A stretch of 64,000 nt of DNA from Chitinophaga niabensis (GTDB lineage: Bacteria; Bacteroidota; Bacteroidia; Chitinophagales; Chitinophagaceae): NCBI GenBank assembly GCA_017849435.1, contig JAFIGY010000012.1, positions 62,001-126,000 on the forward strand, written 5' to 3'. The notes beneath the pieces were generated by a model. The model worked only from the letters and a program-made list of their open reading frames with translations. It searched no databases and was not told the DNA's origin. This document shows, one piece after another, positions 18,444 to 26,912 of this stretch. A program made the position numbers and the translations under genes. Position 1 is the stretch's first letter, and every line of letters starts with the position of its first letter.

Positions 18444-20141
18444 ATGAATCTCAAAAATAAACTGGGTATCGGCGTAATTGCCATGGCAACACTGGCCAGC
18501 GCCTGTACCAAAGATTTTGCAAGTAAGAATACAGATCCGGAGGTTTCCCAGAACCTGCCGCCCGAGTTTATGATCACTACTTCCCAAAAGGGAATGGTGG
18601 ACCGGGATTATGAATGGTTCTACGACAGTTACCAGTACCTGATGCGCTGGATGCAATTCACGGTGGCTTACGCTGACGGGAACGCCGCCGGTATGTACGG
18701 AGCACAAAACACGAACGGATATTACAATGCTTTCTATACAACCATCGGCCGTAACCTGGTGGAGATTGAAAGGATCGTGAAGAATAAGCCTGCCGCAGAG
18801 CGTGGACAATACCGCAACCTCGTGGCTATTGCCCGGGTGCATAAAGTGTTCGCCGCTTTCCGCGTAACGGACGTGAACGGTTCCATTCCTTATACGGAAG
18901 CGCTAAATGCCAGGGAAGACGGTAATTTCACCCCCGTATATGATGATCAGGAAAAACTGTTCGCACAGTTTGATCTGGAACTGAAAGGCGCAGTGGATTC
19001 CCTGCTGAAGCCTGCTACAGATCAACGCAGCTACAAAGGCTATGATATTTTCACTTACAATGGTGATGCCACCCAATGGGTGAAAGCTGCAAATGTGCTG
19101 CGCCTGAAAATAGCCATGCGCCTGATGAAGCGGAACCCAGGCAAGGTGAAGGCCATTGCGCAGGAAGTATTAGCCAGTCCGGCCGGTCTTTTTACCGGTA
19201 ACGGAGACGAATGGAAGTTTGTTTCCAGTGCGGATAACTTCGCGCGCGGCGGTAACTGGAATGCACAGGGAAGCGCCAGCAGGGGAGGAAAGAACCTGAT
19301 CGATTTTATGTATGACAATGCCGATCCCCGTTTGCCGCTGTTCTTCAAAAAGAACGAGATGACGCAGGCGAATTTCAACAGGCTGAAGAACGGAGGCGCT
19401 TTCCCGGCTACTGCAGTATATAATCCCCGCCAGTACGTTGGACTGCCTGCCAGTCCGGATGCGCGTAATAATCCTGCTACCATCAACCTGTTCGGGGTGA
19501 AAAAATATAACATCACAGAAGATGGTAAAGTGGTATCCTTGTCCGTAGACACCCTGTCGCAATTCCAGAACAGGCTTTTCGACCTTAGCTCTGACGGGAA
19601 TGGTTCCGGAAGATATACGCAACCCATGCTCACTTACGCAGAGCAATGCTTTATACTGGCAGAACTGGCCTTGCGCGGAATGATCGGGGAAGATGCGGAA
19701 GGATGGTACAAAAAGGGCGTGATCGCTTCTGTTGATGCTTATAGCACGATGGCAGCCGCAGCGCAGACAGTAGGTTATGCACCGGCAGATCCCAACACCG
19801 TATCTGCATACCTGTTACAACCGAAGATCGCGTTCACCGGAACGAATGAAGAAAAGATGGAGAAGATCGGTATACAGAATTTCCTGAACCACTTCAAATC
19901 TCCCTGGGAAGCATGGGGTTCCTGGAAACGTCTCGGATATCCCAAAGAAGGCGGTATACTGCCGCTTGAAGTGGTGGTGATCGATGGTAACAAACCGGAG
20001 ATCCCTCGCCGCTGGGAGCTTCCACAACCTCATTTGAGCAATCAGGCCAATTACAACAAAGCAATAACAGACATGCAGGCAGGCGGCGAATATGGCGCGC
20101 CCAATCAGCTGACCGGCCGCGTGTGGTGGGATAAGAAATAG
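18444..20141 (+). CDS. SusD/RagB-type lipoprotein (SusD-like_2 group)
   Basis: Substrate-binding outer-membrane lipoprotein of 565 residues. The lipobox has Cys21 (TLASAC). Helices after the signal contain YQYLMRWMQFTVAYADGNAA and a conserved HKVFAAFRVTDVNGSIPYTEA segment equivalent to the DLHGGIPWADA segment of the second SusD. Its C-terminal part has LNHFKSPWEAWGSWKRLGYP, again of the SusD-like_2 type. It follows its susC by 18 nt and ends 25 nt before a bidirectional terminator shared with convergent mutS. Confidence 0.92.
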   Translation: MNLKNKLGIGVIAMATLASACTKDFASKNTDPEVSQNLPPEFMITTSQKGMVDRDYEWFYDSYQYLMRWMQFTVAYADGNAAGMYGAQNTNGYYNAFYTTIGRNLVEIERIVKNKPAAERGQYRNLVAIARVHKVFAAFRVTDVNGSIPYTEALNAREDGNFTPVYDDQEKLFAQFDLELKGAVDSLLKPATDQRSYKGYDIFTYNGDATQWVKAANVLRLKIAMRLMKRNPGKVKAIAQEVLASPAGLFTGNGDEWKFVSSADNFARGGNWNAQGSASRGGKNLIDFMYDNADPRLPLFFKKNEMTQANFNRLKNGGAFPATAVYNPRQYVGLPASPDARNNPATINLFGVKKYNITEDGKVVSLSVDTLSQFQNRLFDLSSDGNGSGRYTQPMLTYAEQCFILAELALRGMIGEDAEGWYKKGVIASVDAYSTMAAAAQTVGYAPADPNTVSAYLLQPKIAFTGTNEEKMEKIGIQNFLNHFKSPWEAWGSWKRLGYPKEGGILPLEVVVIDGNKPEIPRRWELPQPHLSNQANYNKAITDMQAGGEYGAPNQLTGRVWWDKK

Positions 20142-20166
20142 GGTGAAGCATGCTTATGGAAAAAGA

Positions 20167-20196
20167 AAAACTCCGGGAAAACCCGGAGTTTTTTAT
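20167..20196. terminator. Bidirectional terminator between susD and mutS
   Basis: The stem AACTCCGGG/CCCGGAGTT with AAAA loop is flanked by A-rich sequence on the left and T6 on the right, so it reads as an intrinsic terminator on both strands. It separates the convergent susD (plus) and mutS (minus). Confidence 0.88.
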
Positions 20197-20219
20197 TGGT
20201 CCAAAACGTTCGTGAAAAT

Positions 20220-22817
20220 TTAATGCAAAAGATTCTTGATCTCGTTCAGCTTCAACAACGCTTCCACGGGCGTTAACCGGTTAATATCCACATGCTCCAG
20301 CTTTTCCCGTATATCCGAAAACGTTGCACTATGCGCATCAAAAATACTTAGCTGTACTTTCTGCGGCGCTGCAGTGATCCGGTCCAATGGCGCTTCAATA
20401 TGCTGGCTTTCCAGTTGTGATAGTATCTCGTTGGCCCGCTGGATAAGCTGCGGCGGCATGCCGGCGATCTTCGCGACATGAATACCAAAACTATGGCGGC
20501 TCCCGCCCGGAGCCAGTTTGCGCAGGAAGATGATCTTGTTGCCCACTTCCTTGTTCGTGATATGAAAATTCCTCACCCGTCCATGTTTATTCTCGAGTTC
20601 GTTCAGTTCATGATAGTGCGTGGCGAAGAGGGTTTTGGGCCGGTGCGGCGTCATGTCATGCAGATATTCCACAATACTCCAGGCGATGGAAATCCCGTCG
20701 TAGGTGCTGGTACCGCGACCGATCTCATCGAGGATGATCAGGCTGCGGGAGGTCAGGTTGTTGATGATGCTCGCCGTTTCATTCATCTCCACCATGAAAG
20801 TACTTTCACCACCGCTGAGGTTATCGGAAGCGCCCACGCGGGTAAATATCTTGTCCGTTAACCCGATCTCTGCAGAAGAAGCAGGCACGAAGCTGCCCAT
20901 GTGCGCCATCAGTGTGATCAGTGCGGTTTGCCGCAGGAGGGCGGATTTACCGCTCATGTTGGGACCGGTGAGGATGATCACCTGTTGTTCATCCTGATGC
21001 AACAACAGGTCGTTCGTAACATAGGTTTCCCCGGTTGGCAATCCCTGCTCGATGACGGGATGACGGCCTTCCCTGATATCGATATGATGAGAGTCATTGA
21101 TCTGCGGGCGCCGGTATTTGAACTGTACGGCGTTATGCGCAAAGCAGAGAAGGCAGTCCAGGCGCGCCAATGCCTGCGCGTTCCGCTGTACCGGCTGGAT
21201 GTATTCCTGCAGGTGCAACAGCAGCGCATCATACAACTGCATTTCCAGCGCCAGTATCTTTTCTTCCGCGCCGGTGATCTTTTCTTCGTATTCCTTCAAT
21301 TCCGGCGTGATGTATCTTTCCGCGTTGGCCAGCGTTTGTTTGCGGATCCAGTTGGCGGGCACTTTGTTCTTGTGGGTGTTGGTCACCTCGAGATAATACC
21401 CGAACACGTTGTTGAAAGCCACTTTCAGCGAAGGGATCCCGGTGGCCTCGGATTCCTGTTGCTGGATGCGCAGGAGATATTCTTTTCCGGAGGAGGCGAT
21501 GGCCCGCAGATCGTCCAGTTCTGTATGCACACCCTCGCGGATCATACCACCTTTGTTGGCTTGTACGGGAGGATTGTCGGCTATTTCAGCCAATATTTTA
21601 TCGAGGATAGGCTGGCAGGGGTCCAGTTGCTCCTCCAGGTTGCGAAGATGCGCGTTGTCTGTCGTTTCCAGCAGTTGTTTGATAGCGGTCACTTCCTGCA
21701 GGGCACGGGCCAGCTGCATCACTTCCCGCGGGTTGATTTTTTTCAGCGGGATTTTGGATACCAGTCGCTCGAGGTCTCCCACTGCTTTGAGATGCTGTTG
21801 CAGCCCGCGGGTACGGTCTGCATCGCGGATGAGGCTCTCCACGGCGTCCAGCCGTTCGTTGATCCGTTGTATATCCCGCAACGGGAAAACGATCCAGCGT
21901 TTCAGCAGGCGTGCGCCCATGGGGGAGAGGGTATTGTCCAGCGTGCCGAGGAGCGAACGCCCCTGCTCCACCGTACTTTGCAGCAGTTCCAGGTTGCGGA
22001 TCGTGAAACGGTCCATCCAAAGGAAATCATCCTGATCGATGCGCTGCATATTGGTGATATGCTGCAGATTGGGATGCTCGGTGTCTTTGAGATAGTGCAT
22101 GGTAGCACCTGCCGCGATGATAGCATCTGTCAGTTCCTCCACACCAAACCCTTTCAGGGAATGGGTCTCGAAATGTTTATGCAGGATCTCCCGGGCGTAG
22201 GTGGCTGTAAAGATCCATTCCTCCAGTGTATACGTATAAAAGCGGGAACCGAAGGTTTGCCGGAAATGCTTCTGCTGTTGCTTTGCAAAGATCACTTCAG
22301 CAGGGCGAAAGCTTTGCAGGAGCTTATCGACATATTCCAGACTGCCCTGTGCCACAAAGAACTCTCCCGTGGAAATGTCGAGGAAGGCCACACCGGTATG
22401 CTCCTGCCCGAAATGCACGGCCGCCAGGAAGTTATTGGTGCTGTTTTCCAGGAGTTTATCGTTCACCGCTACGCCCGGCGTTACCATTTCGGTCACGCCG
22501 CGTTTTACGATGCCTTTCACGGTCTTGGGGTCTTCCAGCTGATCGCAGATGGCTACACGATGGCCGGCCTTTACGAGCTTGTGAAGGTAACTGTCCAGGG
22601 AATGATGAGGAAAGCCTGCCAGATCAACATAAGATGCGCTGCCATTGGCCCTTTTCGTGAGCACGATGCCCAGTACGCGGGAAGCGATCACCGCATCTTC
22701 ATTGAAGGTCTCATAAAAATCCCCCACCCTGAACAACAGCACGGCATCCGGGTACCGGGCCTTGATCGCCTTGTGTTGCGTCATAAGGGGTGTTTCTTCC
22801 GATTTACTTTTCGCCAT
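20220..22817 (-). CDS. mutS: DNA mismatch repair ATPase MutS
   Basis: Recognises mispaired and looped-out bases and starts methyl-independent mismatch repair, 865 residues. The N-terminal mismatch-binding domain has the GDFYETF motif (residues 32-38), which carries the Phe-X-Glu wedge. Connector, lever and clamp domains follow. The C-terminal ATPase has Walker A GPNMSGKS near residue 616, then FMVEMNETA, the Walker B LIILDEIGRGTSTYDG and FATHYHEL. Length is typical of bacterial MutS1. The minus-strand box TATATTTG ends only four bases before the ATG, implying a very short or absent 5' leader. MutL is not encoded in this window. Confidence 0.98.
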   Translation of the reverse strand: MAKSKSEETPLMTQHKAIKARYPDAVLLFRVGDFYETFNEDAVIASRVLGIVLTKRANGSASYVDLAGFPHHSLDSYLHKLVKAGHRVAICDQLEDPKTVKGIVKRGVTEMVTPGVAVNDKLLENSTNNFLAAVHFGQEHTGVAFLDISTGEFFVAQGSLEYVDKLLQSFRPAEVIFAKQQQKHFRQTFGSRFYTYTLEEWIFTATYAREILHKHFETHSLKGFGVEELTDAIIAAGATMHYLKDTEHPNLQHITNMQRIDQDDFLWMDRFTIRNLELLQSTVEQGRSLLGTLDNTLSPMGARLLKRWIVFPLRDIQRINERLDAVESLIRDADRTRGLQQHLKAVGDLERLVSKIPLKKINPREVMQLARALQEVTAIKQLLETTDNAHLRNLEEQLDPCQPILDKILAEIADNPPVQANKGGMIREGVHTELDDLRAIASSGKEYLLRIQQQESEATGIPSLKVAFNNVFGYYLEVTNTHKNKVPANWIRKQTLANAERYITPELKEYEEKITGAEEKILALEMQLYDALLLHLQEYIQPVQRNAQALARLDCLLCFAHNAVQFKYRRPQINDSHHIDIREGRHPVIEQGLPTGETYVTNDLLLHQDEQQVIILTGPNMSGKSALLRQTALITLMAHMGSFVPASSAEIGLTDKIFTRVGASDNLSGGESTFMVEMNETASIINNLTSRSLIILDEIGRGTSTYDGISIAWSIVEYLHDMTPHRPKTLFATHYHELNELENKHGRVRNFHITNKEVGNKIIFLRKLAPGGSRHSFGIHVAKIAGMPPQLIQRANEILSQLESQHIEAPLDRITAAPQKVQLSIFDAHSATFSDIREKLEHVDINRLTPVEALLKLNEIKNLLH

Positions 22818-22821
22818 GCGG

Positions 22822-22829
22822 CAAATATA
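22822..22829 (-). promoter_or_regulatory. -7 promoter box TATATTTG for mutS
   Basis: On the minus strand TATATTTG is followed by CCGC and then the mutS ATG at 22817. This matches TAnnTTTG, placing the expected start of transcription at or next to the start codon. No clear -33 TTG at standard spacing was found. Confidence 0.5.
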
Positions 22830-22862
22830 AAAAACAGTTGGCAGTCATTGACAGGCTTCAAC

Positions 22863-22870
22863 TATCTTTG
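22863..22870 (+). promoter_or_regulatory. -7 promoter box TATCTTTG for the SpoU methyltransferase unit
   Basis: TATCTTTG is followed by CAGG and the ATG at 22875. A TTG at 22838-22840 lies 22 bp upstream and could be the -33 box. The transcript would be leaderless or nearly so. Confidence 0.55.
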
Positions 22871-22874
22871 CAGG

Positions 22875-23408
22875 ATGCGCAAGTTAAACATGCAGGAGCT
22901 GGGCCGGAAAACGGTCGCGGAGTTTAAGGCGGCTGACAAAACGCCGCTGGTGCTTGTTCTGGACAATGTGCGGAGCATGCACAACGTGGGATCTGTGTTC
23001 AGGACCGCCGACGCTTTCCTGTTACAGGGCATCGTGTTATGCGGATATACGCCCGTGCCGCCGCATCGCGACATTCAAAAGACCGCGCTCGGCGCCACGG
23101 AAACCGTGGAATGGCAATATTACACCACCACCCTCGAAGCGGTGGAGGCCCTGCGGAAAGAAGGGTATACTGTGATGGCCATCGAACAGGCGGAAAGGAG
23201 TGTGATGCTGGACCGGTTTTCTCCCGCTGCAACGCCGCTGGCACTGGTTTTCGGGAATGAAGTGAGCGGGGTGGATGCCGAAGTGATGAAACTGGCGGAT
23301 GGATGTATAGAGATACCACAGTCCGGCATGAAACATTCGCTGAATATTTCCGTGAGCGCCGGCATCGTTGTATGGGACCTTTTCACCAAACTCAAATCTC
23401 AAAACTAA
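22875..23408 (+). CDS. SpoU/TrmH-family RNA 2'-O-methyltransferase
   Basis: Transfers methyl from S-adenosylmethionine to a ribose 2'-OH of tRNA or rRNA, 177 residues. All three SPOUT motifs are present: motif 1 LDNVRSMHNVGSVFRTADAF with the catalytic Arg, motif 2 LALVFGNEVSGV, and motif 3 IEIPQSGMKHSLNISVSAGI, which forms the trefoil knot. There is no N-terminal RNA-binding extension, so it is the minimal TrmL/TrmH-like type. The frame is open far upstream, but the first residues of the family match from the ATG at 22875. First gene of a run with the UbiA-type gene and ruvX. Confidence 0.92.
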   Translation: MRKLNMQELGRKTVAEFKAADKTPLVLVLDNVRSMHNVGSVFRTADAFLLQGIVLCGYTPVPPHRDIQKTALGATETVEWQYYTTTLEAVEALRKEGYTVMAIEQAERSVMLDRFSPAATPLALVFGNEVSGVDAEVMKLADGCIEIPQSGMKHSLNISVSAGIVVWDLFTKLKSQN

Positions 23409-23418
23409 TCTGCCTGTC

Positions 23419-24288
23419 ATGCCCTCCACCACTATCCGGAACTATCTTTCGCTCGTAAAGTTCAGTCATACCATCTTCGCGATGCCATTCGCCATGATCG
23501 GTTTTTTTCTGGCGGTTTCCTGGGCGGGGCATACGTTCGACTGGACGAAGCTCCTGCTCGTAGTGCTTTGTATGGTGTTCGCCCGTAGCGCTGCCATGGC
23601 ATTCAACCGCTGGCTGGATGCGGAGTTCGACAAAAAGAACCCGCGTACCGCAAAACGGGAGATACCGGCCGGGATCATTTCTTCTTCCAATGCCCTGTAC
23701 TTTGTGATCGGTAACGCGTTGCTGTTCATGGCCACTGCCTGGTTCATCAACCGCGTATGCTTCTTTTTATCGCCGGTGGCATTGCTGGTGGTGTTGGGAT
23801 ACAGTTATACCAAGCGCTTTACCGCCCTTTGTCACCTGGTGTTGGGCGTAGGGCTTTCACTGGCGCCCATCGGGGCTTTTCTGGCGGTTACCGGATATTT
23901 TGCCCTGTTGCCCGTATTGTTAAGTGTGATGGTGCTCTGCTGGGTTTCGGGTTTTGACATTATTTATGCTTTGCAGGACGAGGAGTTTGATCGTTCCCAG
24001 CAACTGCATTCCATCCCGGCCTGGCTGGGAAAGACCGGCGGGTTAAGGTTTTCCGAGGCGCTGCACCTGGTAGCAGCGGGTTTGGCTATTGCCATTGGGC
24101 TTATCGGCGGTTTGCACTGGTTGTACTGGATAGGAGCCGGGATTTTTATACTAATGCTCTTCCTGCAACACCGCCTCGTAAAACCGGACGACCTTTCCCG
24201 CGTGAACCTCGCTTTTATGACCACCAACGGGATCGCCAGCGTGGTATTCGCCCTGTTCGCGATCGCTGACCTGCTGATCCTGAAATAA
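23419..24288 (+). CDS. UbiA-family prenyltransferase (4-hydroxybenzoate/MqnP-like)
   Basis: Polytopic membrane enzyme that attaches a polyprenyl chain to an aromatic acceptor, 289 residues from the ATG at 23419. The first Asp-rich motif is NRWLDAEFD (near residue 71), the second is YALQDEEFDRSQQLHS, and there are about eight hydrophobic segments. In Bacteroidota such a gene usually serves menaquinone synthesis, in the MqnP or UbiA-like step. Which aromatic substrate applies here is inference. It starts 10 nt after the methyltransferase and ends 12 nt before ruvX, so the three form an operon. An earlier in-frame ATG at 23368 would overlap the previous gene and is less likely. Confidence 0.88.
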   Translation: MPSTTIRNYLSLVKFSHTIFAMPFAMIGFFLAVSWAGHTFDWTKLLLVVLCMVFARSAAMAFNRWLDAEFDKKNPRTAKREIPAGIISSSNALYFVIGNALLFMATAWFINRVCFFLSPVALLVVLGYSYTKRFTALCHLVLGVGLSLAPIGAFLAVTGYFALLPVLLSVMVLCWVSGFDIIYALQDEEFDRSQQLHSIPAWLGKTGGLRFSEALHLVAAGLAIAIGLIGGLHWLYWIGAGIFILMLFLQHRLVKPDDLSRVNLAFMTTNGIASVVFALFAIADLLILK

Positions 24289-24300
24289 ATAATCGTCTGC

Positions 24301-24717
24301 ATGCCAAGGATCCTTGCTATCGACTATGGGAAAAAACGCACCGGACTGGCGGTGACCGATCCGCTGAAGATCATTGCCAGCGGACTCGGTACCATTCCTT
24401 CCCATGAACTCATACCCTTCCTCCGGAAATATTTTGCGGCTGAAGCGGTAGAGCTCGTGCTTATCGGCCTGCCCCGCAACCTGGATGGCAGCGCCACCGA
24501 TGCCACTGCGCTGGTGGAAGAGTGTATCCGTATCCTGCAAAAAAATTTCCCGGATATGCCACTGAAGAAGGTCGATGAGCGGTTCACTTCCAAAATAGCT
24601 TTCCAGAGTATGCTGGACAGTGGTCTGAAGAAGAAAGACCGTCAGAACAAAGGACTGGTAGACGAGATCAGTGCCACCATCCTGCTCCAGGAATACCTGC
24701 ATCACACAGGAGGTTGA
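24301..24717 (+). CDS. ruvX: YqgF/RuvX-type Holliday junction resolvase-like protein
   Basis: RNase H-fold protein of 138 residues, the family implicated in pre-16S rRNA 5'-end maturation and proposed as a Holliday junction resolvase. The N-terminal catalytic motif is ILAIDYGKKRTGLAVTDPL, followed by LVLIGLPRNLDG, VDERFTSKIA and the C-terminal Asp-containing LVDEISATILLQEYL. Length is standard. It follows the UbiA-type gene by 12 nt, and def follows under its own promoter within the ruvX tail. Confidence 0.93.
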   Translation: MPRILAIDYGKKRTGLAVTDPLKIIASGLGTIPSHELIPFLRKYFAAEAVELVLIGLPRNLDGSATDATALVEECIRILQKNFPDMPLKKVDERFTSKIAFQSMLDSGLKKKDRQNKGLVDEISATILLQEYLHHTGG

Positions 24718-24744
24718 CCCTCAACCCGAAAATCCCTACTTTTG
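24714..24744 (+). promoter_or_regulatory. def promoter (TTG-N20-TACTTTTG)
   Basis: TTG at 24714-24716, overlapping the end of ruvX, and TACTTTTG at 24737-24744 with a 20-bp spacer. The def ATG lies 25 nt after the box. Confidence 0.6.
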
Positions 24745-24769
24745 CATTCTAATTCCATTAACAAATACA

Positions 24770-25348
24770 ATGATATTATCAATCGTAGCCTATGGCAGCC
24801 AGGTATTGAGGGAAGTAGGTCAGGATATTACGCCCGACTATCCCAATCTGCAAACCTTCATCGATAACATGTGGGAAACCATGTACGCCTCCAGCGGGGT
24901 GGGACTGGCCGCGCCGCAGGTGAACAAACCCATCCGCCTTTTTGTGGTGGACAGCGAGCAGATCATCAACAATCTCGAAGAAGACGAAAAAGATGCCTAT
25001 CCCGGCGATCATGGTATTAAACAGGTATTTATCAACGCAAGGATCATAGATACGGAGGGAGATGAATGGGCTTATACCGAAGGCTGCCTCAGCATTCCCA
25101 AGATCCGGGAAGATGTGTACCGCCCTGAAAAGGTGCGGATCCGCTATCTTGATGAAAACTTCAAACAACACGAACGCACTTTCCATGGGATCACCGCCCG
25201 GGTGATCTTCCACGAATATGACCACATTGAAGGCAAATTGTTCATAGATTACCTCAAGCCCCTGAAAAAACGCATGTTGAAAAGCCGCCTGGACGATATT
25301 TCCAAAGGAAAGATCAAAGTGGATTACAAGATGAGTTTCTCTAAGTAA
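24770..25348 (+). CDS. def: Peptide deformylase
   Basis: Removes the formyl group from the initiating methionine of nascent proteins, 192 residues. All three family motifs are intact: GVGLAAPQV (about 43-51), EGCLSIP with the metal-ligand Cys (about 104), and HEYDHIEG with the two metal-ligand His and the catalytic Glu (about 147-154). I start it at the ATG at 24770. The frame is open 99 bp further upstream into ruvX, but the protein begins MILSIVAYGSQVLR as expected for the family. Confidence 0.97.
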   Translation: MILSIVAYGSQVLREVGQDITPDYPNLQTFIDNMWETMYASSGVGLAAPQVNKPIRLFVVDSEQIINNLEEDEKDAYPGDHGIKQVFINARIIDTEGDEWAYTEGCLSIPKIREDVYRPEKVRIRYLDENFKQHERTFHGITARVIFHEYDHIEGKLFIDYLKPLKKRMLKSRLDDISKGKIKVDYKMSFSK

Positions 25349-25426
25349 TTAGAAAAAATAATTATGCCTTAAAATTTCATATTGTAAAAATTTTCATTAT
25401 TTTAGTGACACTATTTATACCGATCC

Positions 25427-25978
25427 TTGGGAACTGCAAACACATACACGGAAGCTGAACTGGTACAGGGTCTCAAGGCCCGTGATCAGCAGGTCTTCAG
25501 CTATTTGTATGATCACTACTCTCCGGCCCTTTACGGGGTGGTTCTCAAAGTCCTCAATGAAGAAAATGCTGCAAGCGATGTGCTGCAGGAAGTATTTCTG
25601 AAAATATGGCGGGGTATTGAAAGATATGACATGGAAAAAGGGCGTCTCTTCACCTGGATGCTCAACATCGCCCGTAACACCGCCATTGATTCTCTCCGTT
25701 CCAAAGCGCATAAACTGGATCAGAAAATCCAGGAGCTGGGTAATGACGTATATCAACATACAAGTCAGTTAACGGTTCATCCCTCTGTGGATCATCTTGG
25801 TCTCACCAAGGTGTTGGAAAAACTCAGCAAAGAACAACGGATCATTATTGACCTTGCCTACTATAAAGGCTGCACCCAGGAAGAAATCGCCAGGGTGCTG
25901 GACATTCCTTTGGGTACGGTGAAAACCAGGATGCGCAATGCCATCATTCAATTAAGGAGCATACTAAAACAGGTATAG
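25427..25978 (+). CDS. ECF sigma factor, SigK/RpoE-like, paired with RskA-type anti-sigma
   Basis: Extracytoplasmic-function sigma factor of 183 residues. Region 2 is visible near 20-85 (FSYLYDHYSPALYGVVLKVL, then ASDVLQEVFLKIWRGI and RLFTWMLNIARNTAIDSLRS). Region 4 lies at about 128-175 with the helix-turn-helix CTQEEIARVLDIPLGTVKTR. No in-frame ATG is available near the conserved start, so translation probably begins at the TTG at 25427. The gene ends 3 nt before the anti-sigma gene. The pair resembles SigK/RskA systems, whose stimulus in Bacteroidota is generally unknown. Confidence 0.92.
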   Translation: MGTANTYTEAELVQGLKARDQQVFSYLYDHYSPALYGVVLKVLNEENAASDVLQEVFLKIWRGIERYDMEKGRLFTWMLNIARNTAIDSLRSKAHKLDQKIQELGNDVYQHTSQLTVHPSVDHLGLTKVLEKLSKEQRIIIDLAYYKGCTQEEIARVLDIPLGTVKTRMRNAIIQLRSILKQV

Positions 25979-25981
25979 CAA

Positions 25982-26839
25982 TTGGACGTACAACGTTACA
26001 TATCATCCGGCATCATTGAAAGCTACGTGGCGGGCCTCGCTACGGACCTGGAGGTCCGCGAGCTGCAGGCTGCGATAGCGCAATCTCCGGAAGTAAAGGC
26101 TGCCGCGGATGCCGTGCAGCTGGATATGGAACGTTATGTGCAGTTCTTCTCCGTTGCACCGCCGCCTGCCGTGAAAGAACGCCTTTTCCAGCTGCTGGAT
26201 CAGGAGGGCGGAGAAGCGGTTATACCCGCCGGCGCAGATGAAACTGCTCCCGCTTACGCCCTACCGGAGGAAGAACCGGCGAAAGCGGCATCTCCTGCAC
26301 GCATATGGCGATTCGTAGCGGCTGCGGCGATCCTTGGCCTTATTGCCAGCGTAGCGTTCAACGTGATCTATTTCAACAGCACCAACGAGTGGAAAGATAA
26401 ATACCAGGCCCTGCTCACGGAACAAAATAAAATGGTGGCGCAAAACGACGCTTCACAGGCGCGTTTGCAACATGCAGAAGGCATGCTGCAACAGATGCGG
26501 AACCCCGATATGAAAATGGTGAGGATGTACACGGCTTCCAAAGAACGTCCCAACCTGCTGGCTACCGTTTACTGGAACACGAAGTCGAAAGAAGTGATGC
26601 TGACTGTCAACAACCTGCCGGAACCCGCACCGGATAGGCAATACCAGCTGTGGGCCATTGTGAACGGCGTACCGGTGGATGCAGGCGTGTTTGATATGGG
26701 AGACATCGCCAAAGGATTCCAGAAAATGAAAACCTTCGAAGGCAATCCCCAGATGTTTGCCGTTACCCTCGAAAAGAAAGGCGGTAATCCCACTCCCACA
26801 CTTACGCAGATGTACCTTGCCGGGAAGGTTTCCAGCTGA
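25982..26839 (+). CDS. RskA-like membrane anti-sigma factor
   Basis: Membrane-anchored anti-sigma factor of 285 residues. The N-terminal cytoplasmic part (DVQRYISSGIIESYVAGLAT) is the typical anti-sigma start in this family. A transmembrane helix lies near residues 108-130 (FVAAAAILGLIASVAFNVIY), followed by a short coiled-coil-like stretch and a C-terminal periplasmic RskA domain at about 180-283 (LLATVYWNTKSKEVMLTVNN, PAPDRQYQLWAIVNGVPVDA). It starts with TTG, three bases after the sigma stop, suggesting translational coupling that fixes the sigma/anti-sigma ratio (inference). Confidence 0.92.
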   Translation: MDVQRYISSGIIESYVAGLATDLEVRELQAAIAQSPEVKAAADAVQLDMERYVQFFSVAPPPAVKERLFQLLDQEGGEAVIPAGADETAPAYALPEEEPAKAASPARIWRFVAAAAILGLIASVAFNVIYFNSTNEWKDKYQALLTEQNKMVAQNDASQARLQHAEGMLQQMRNPDMKMVRMYTASKERPNLLATVYWNTKSKEVMLTVNNLPEPAPDRQYQLWAIVNGVPVDAGVFDMGDIAKGFQKMKTFEGNPQMFAVTLEKKGGNPTPTLTQMYLAGKVSS

Positions 26840-26900
26840 TAGCATCCCGTTAAAATTCTGTTAGAATATATTCCCGGCGCGGGGGATGGCCCGAAATCCT

Positions 26901-26908
26901 TATTTTTG
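26901..26908 (+). promoter_or_regulatory. -7 promoter box TATTTTTG before the gene at 26913
   Basis: A perfect TAnnTTTG match ending four bases before the ATG (TATTTTTG-CCGG-ATG), again implying a leaderless or near-leaderless mRNA. Confidence 0.5.
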
Positions 26909-26912
26909 CCGG

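Noticed and set aside
15699-18842. Long open frames on the minus strand opposite the third susC and its susD (502 and 544 codons)
   Set aside because: They run antisense to clear SusC/SusD genes, show low-complexity His/Arg/Val-rich translations without family motifs, and are a by-product of codon bias.
20901-22874. Long upstream extension of the SpoU methyltransferase frame across mutS
   Set aside because: The extension is antisense to mutS. The methyltransferase motifs begin only after the ATG at 22875, which also has a promoter box directly before it.
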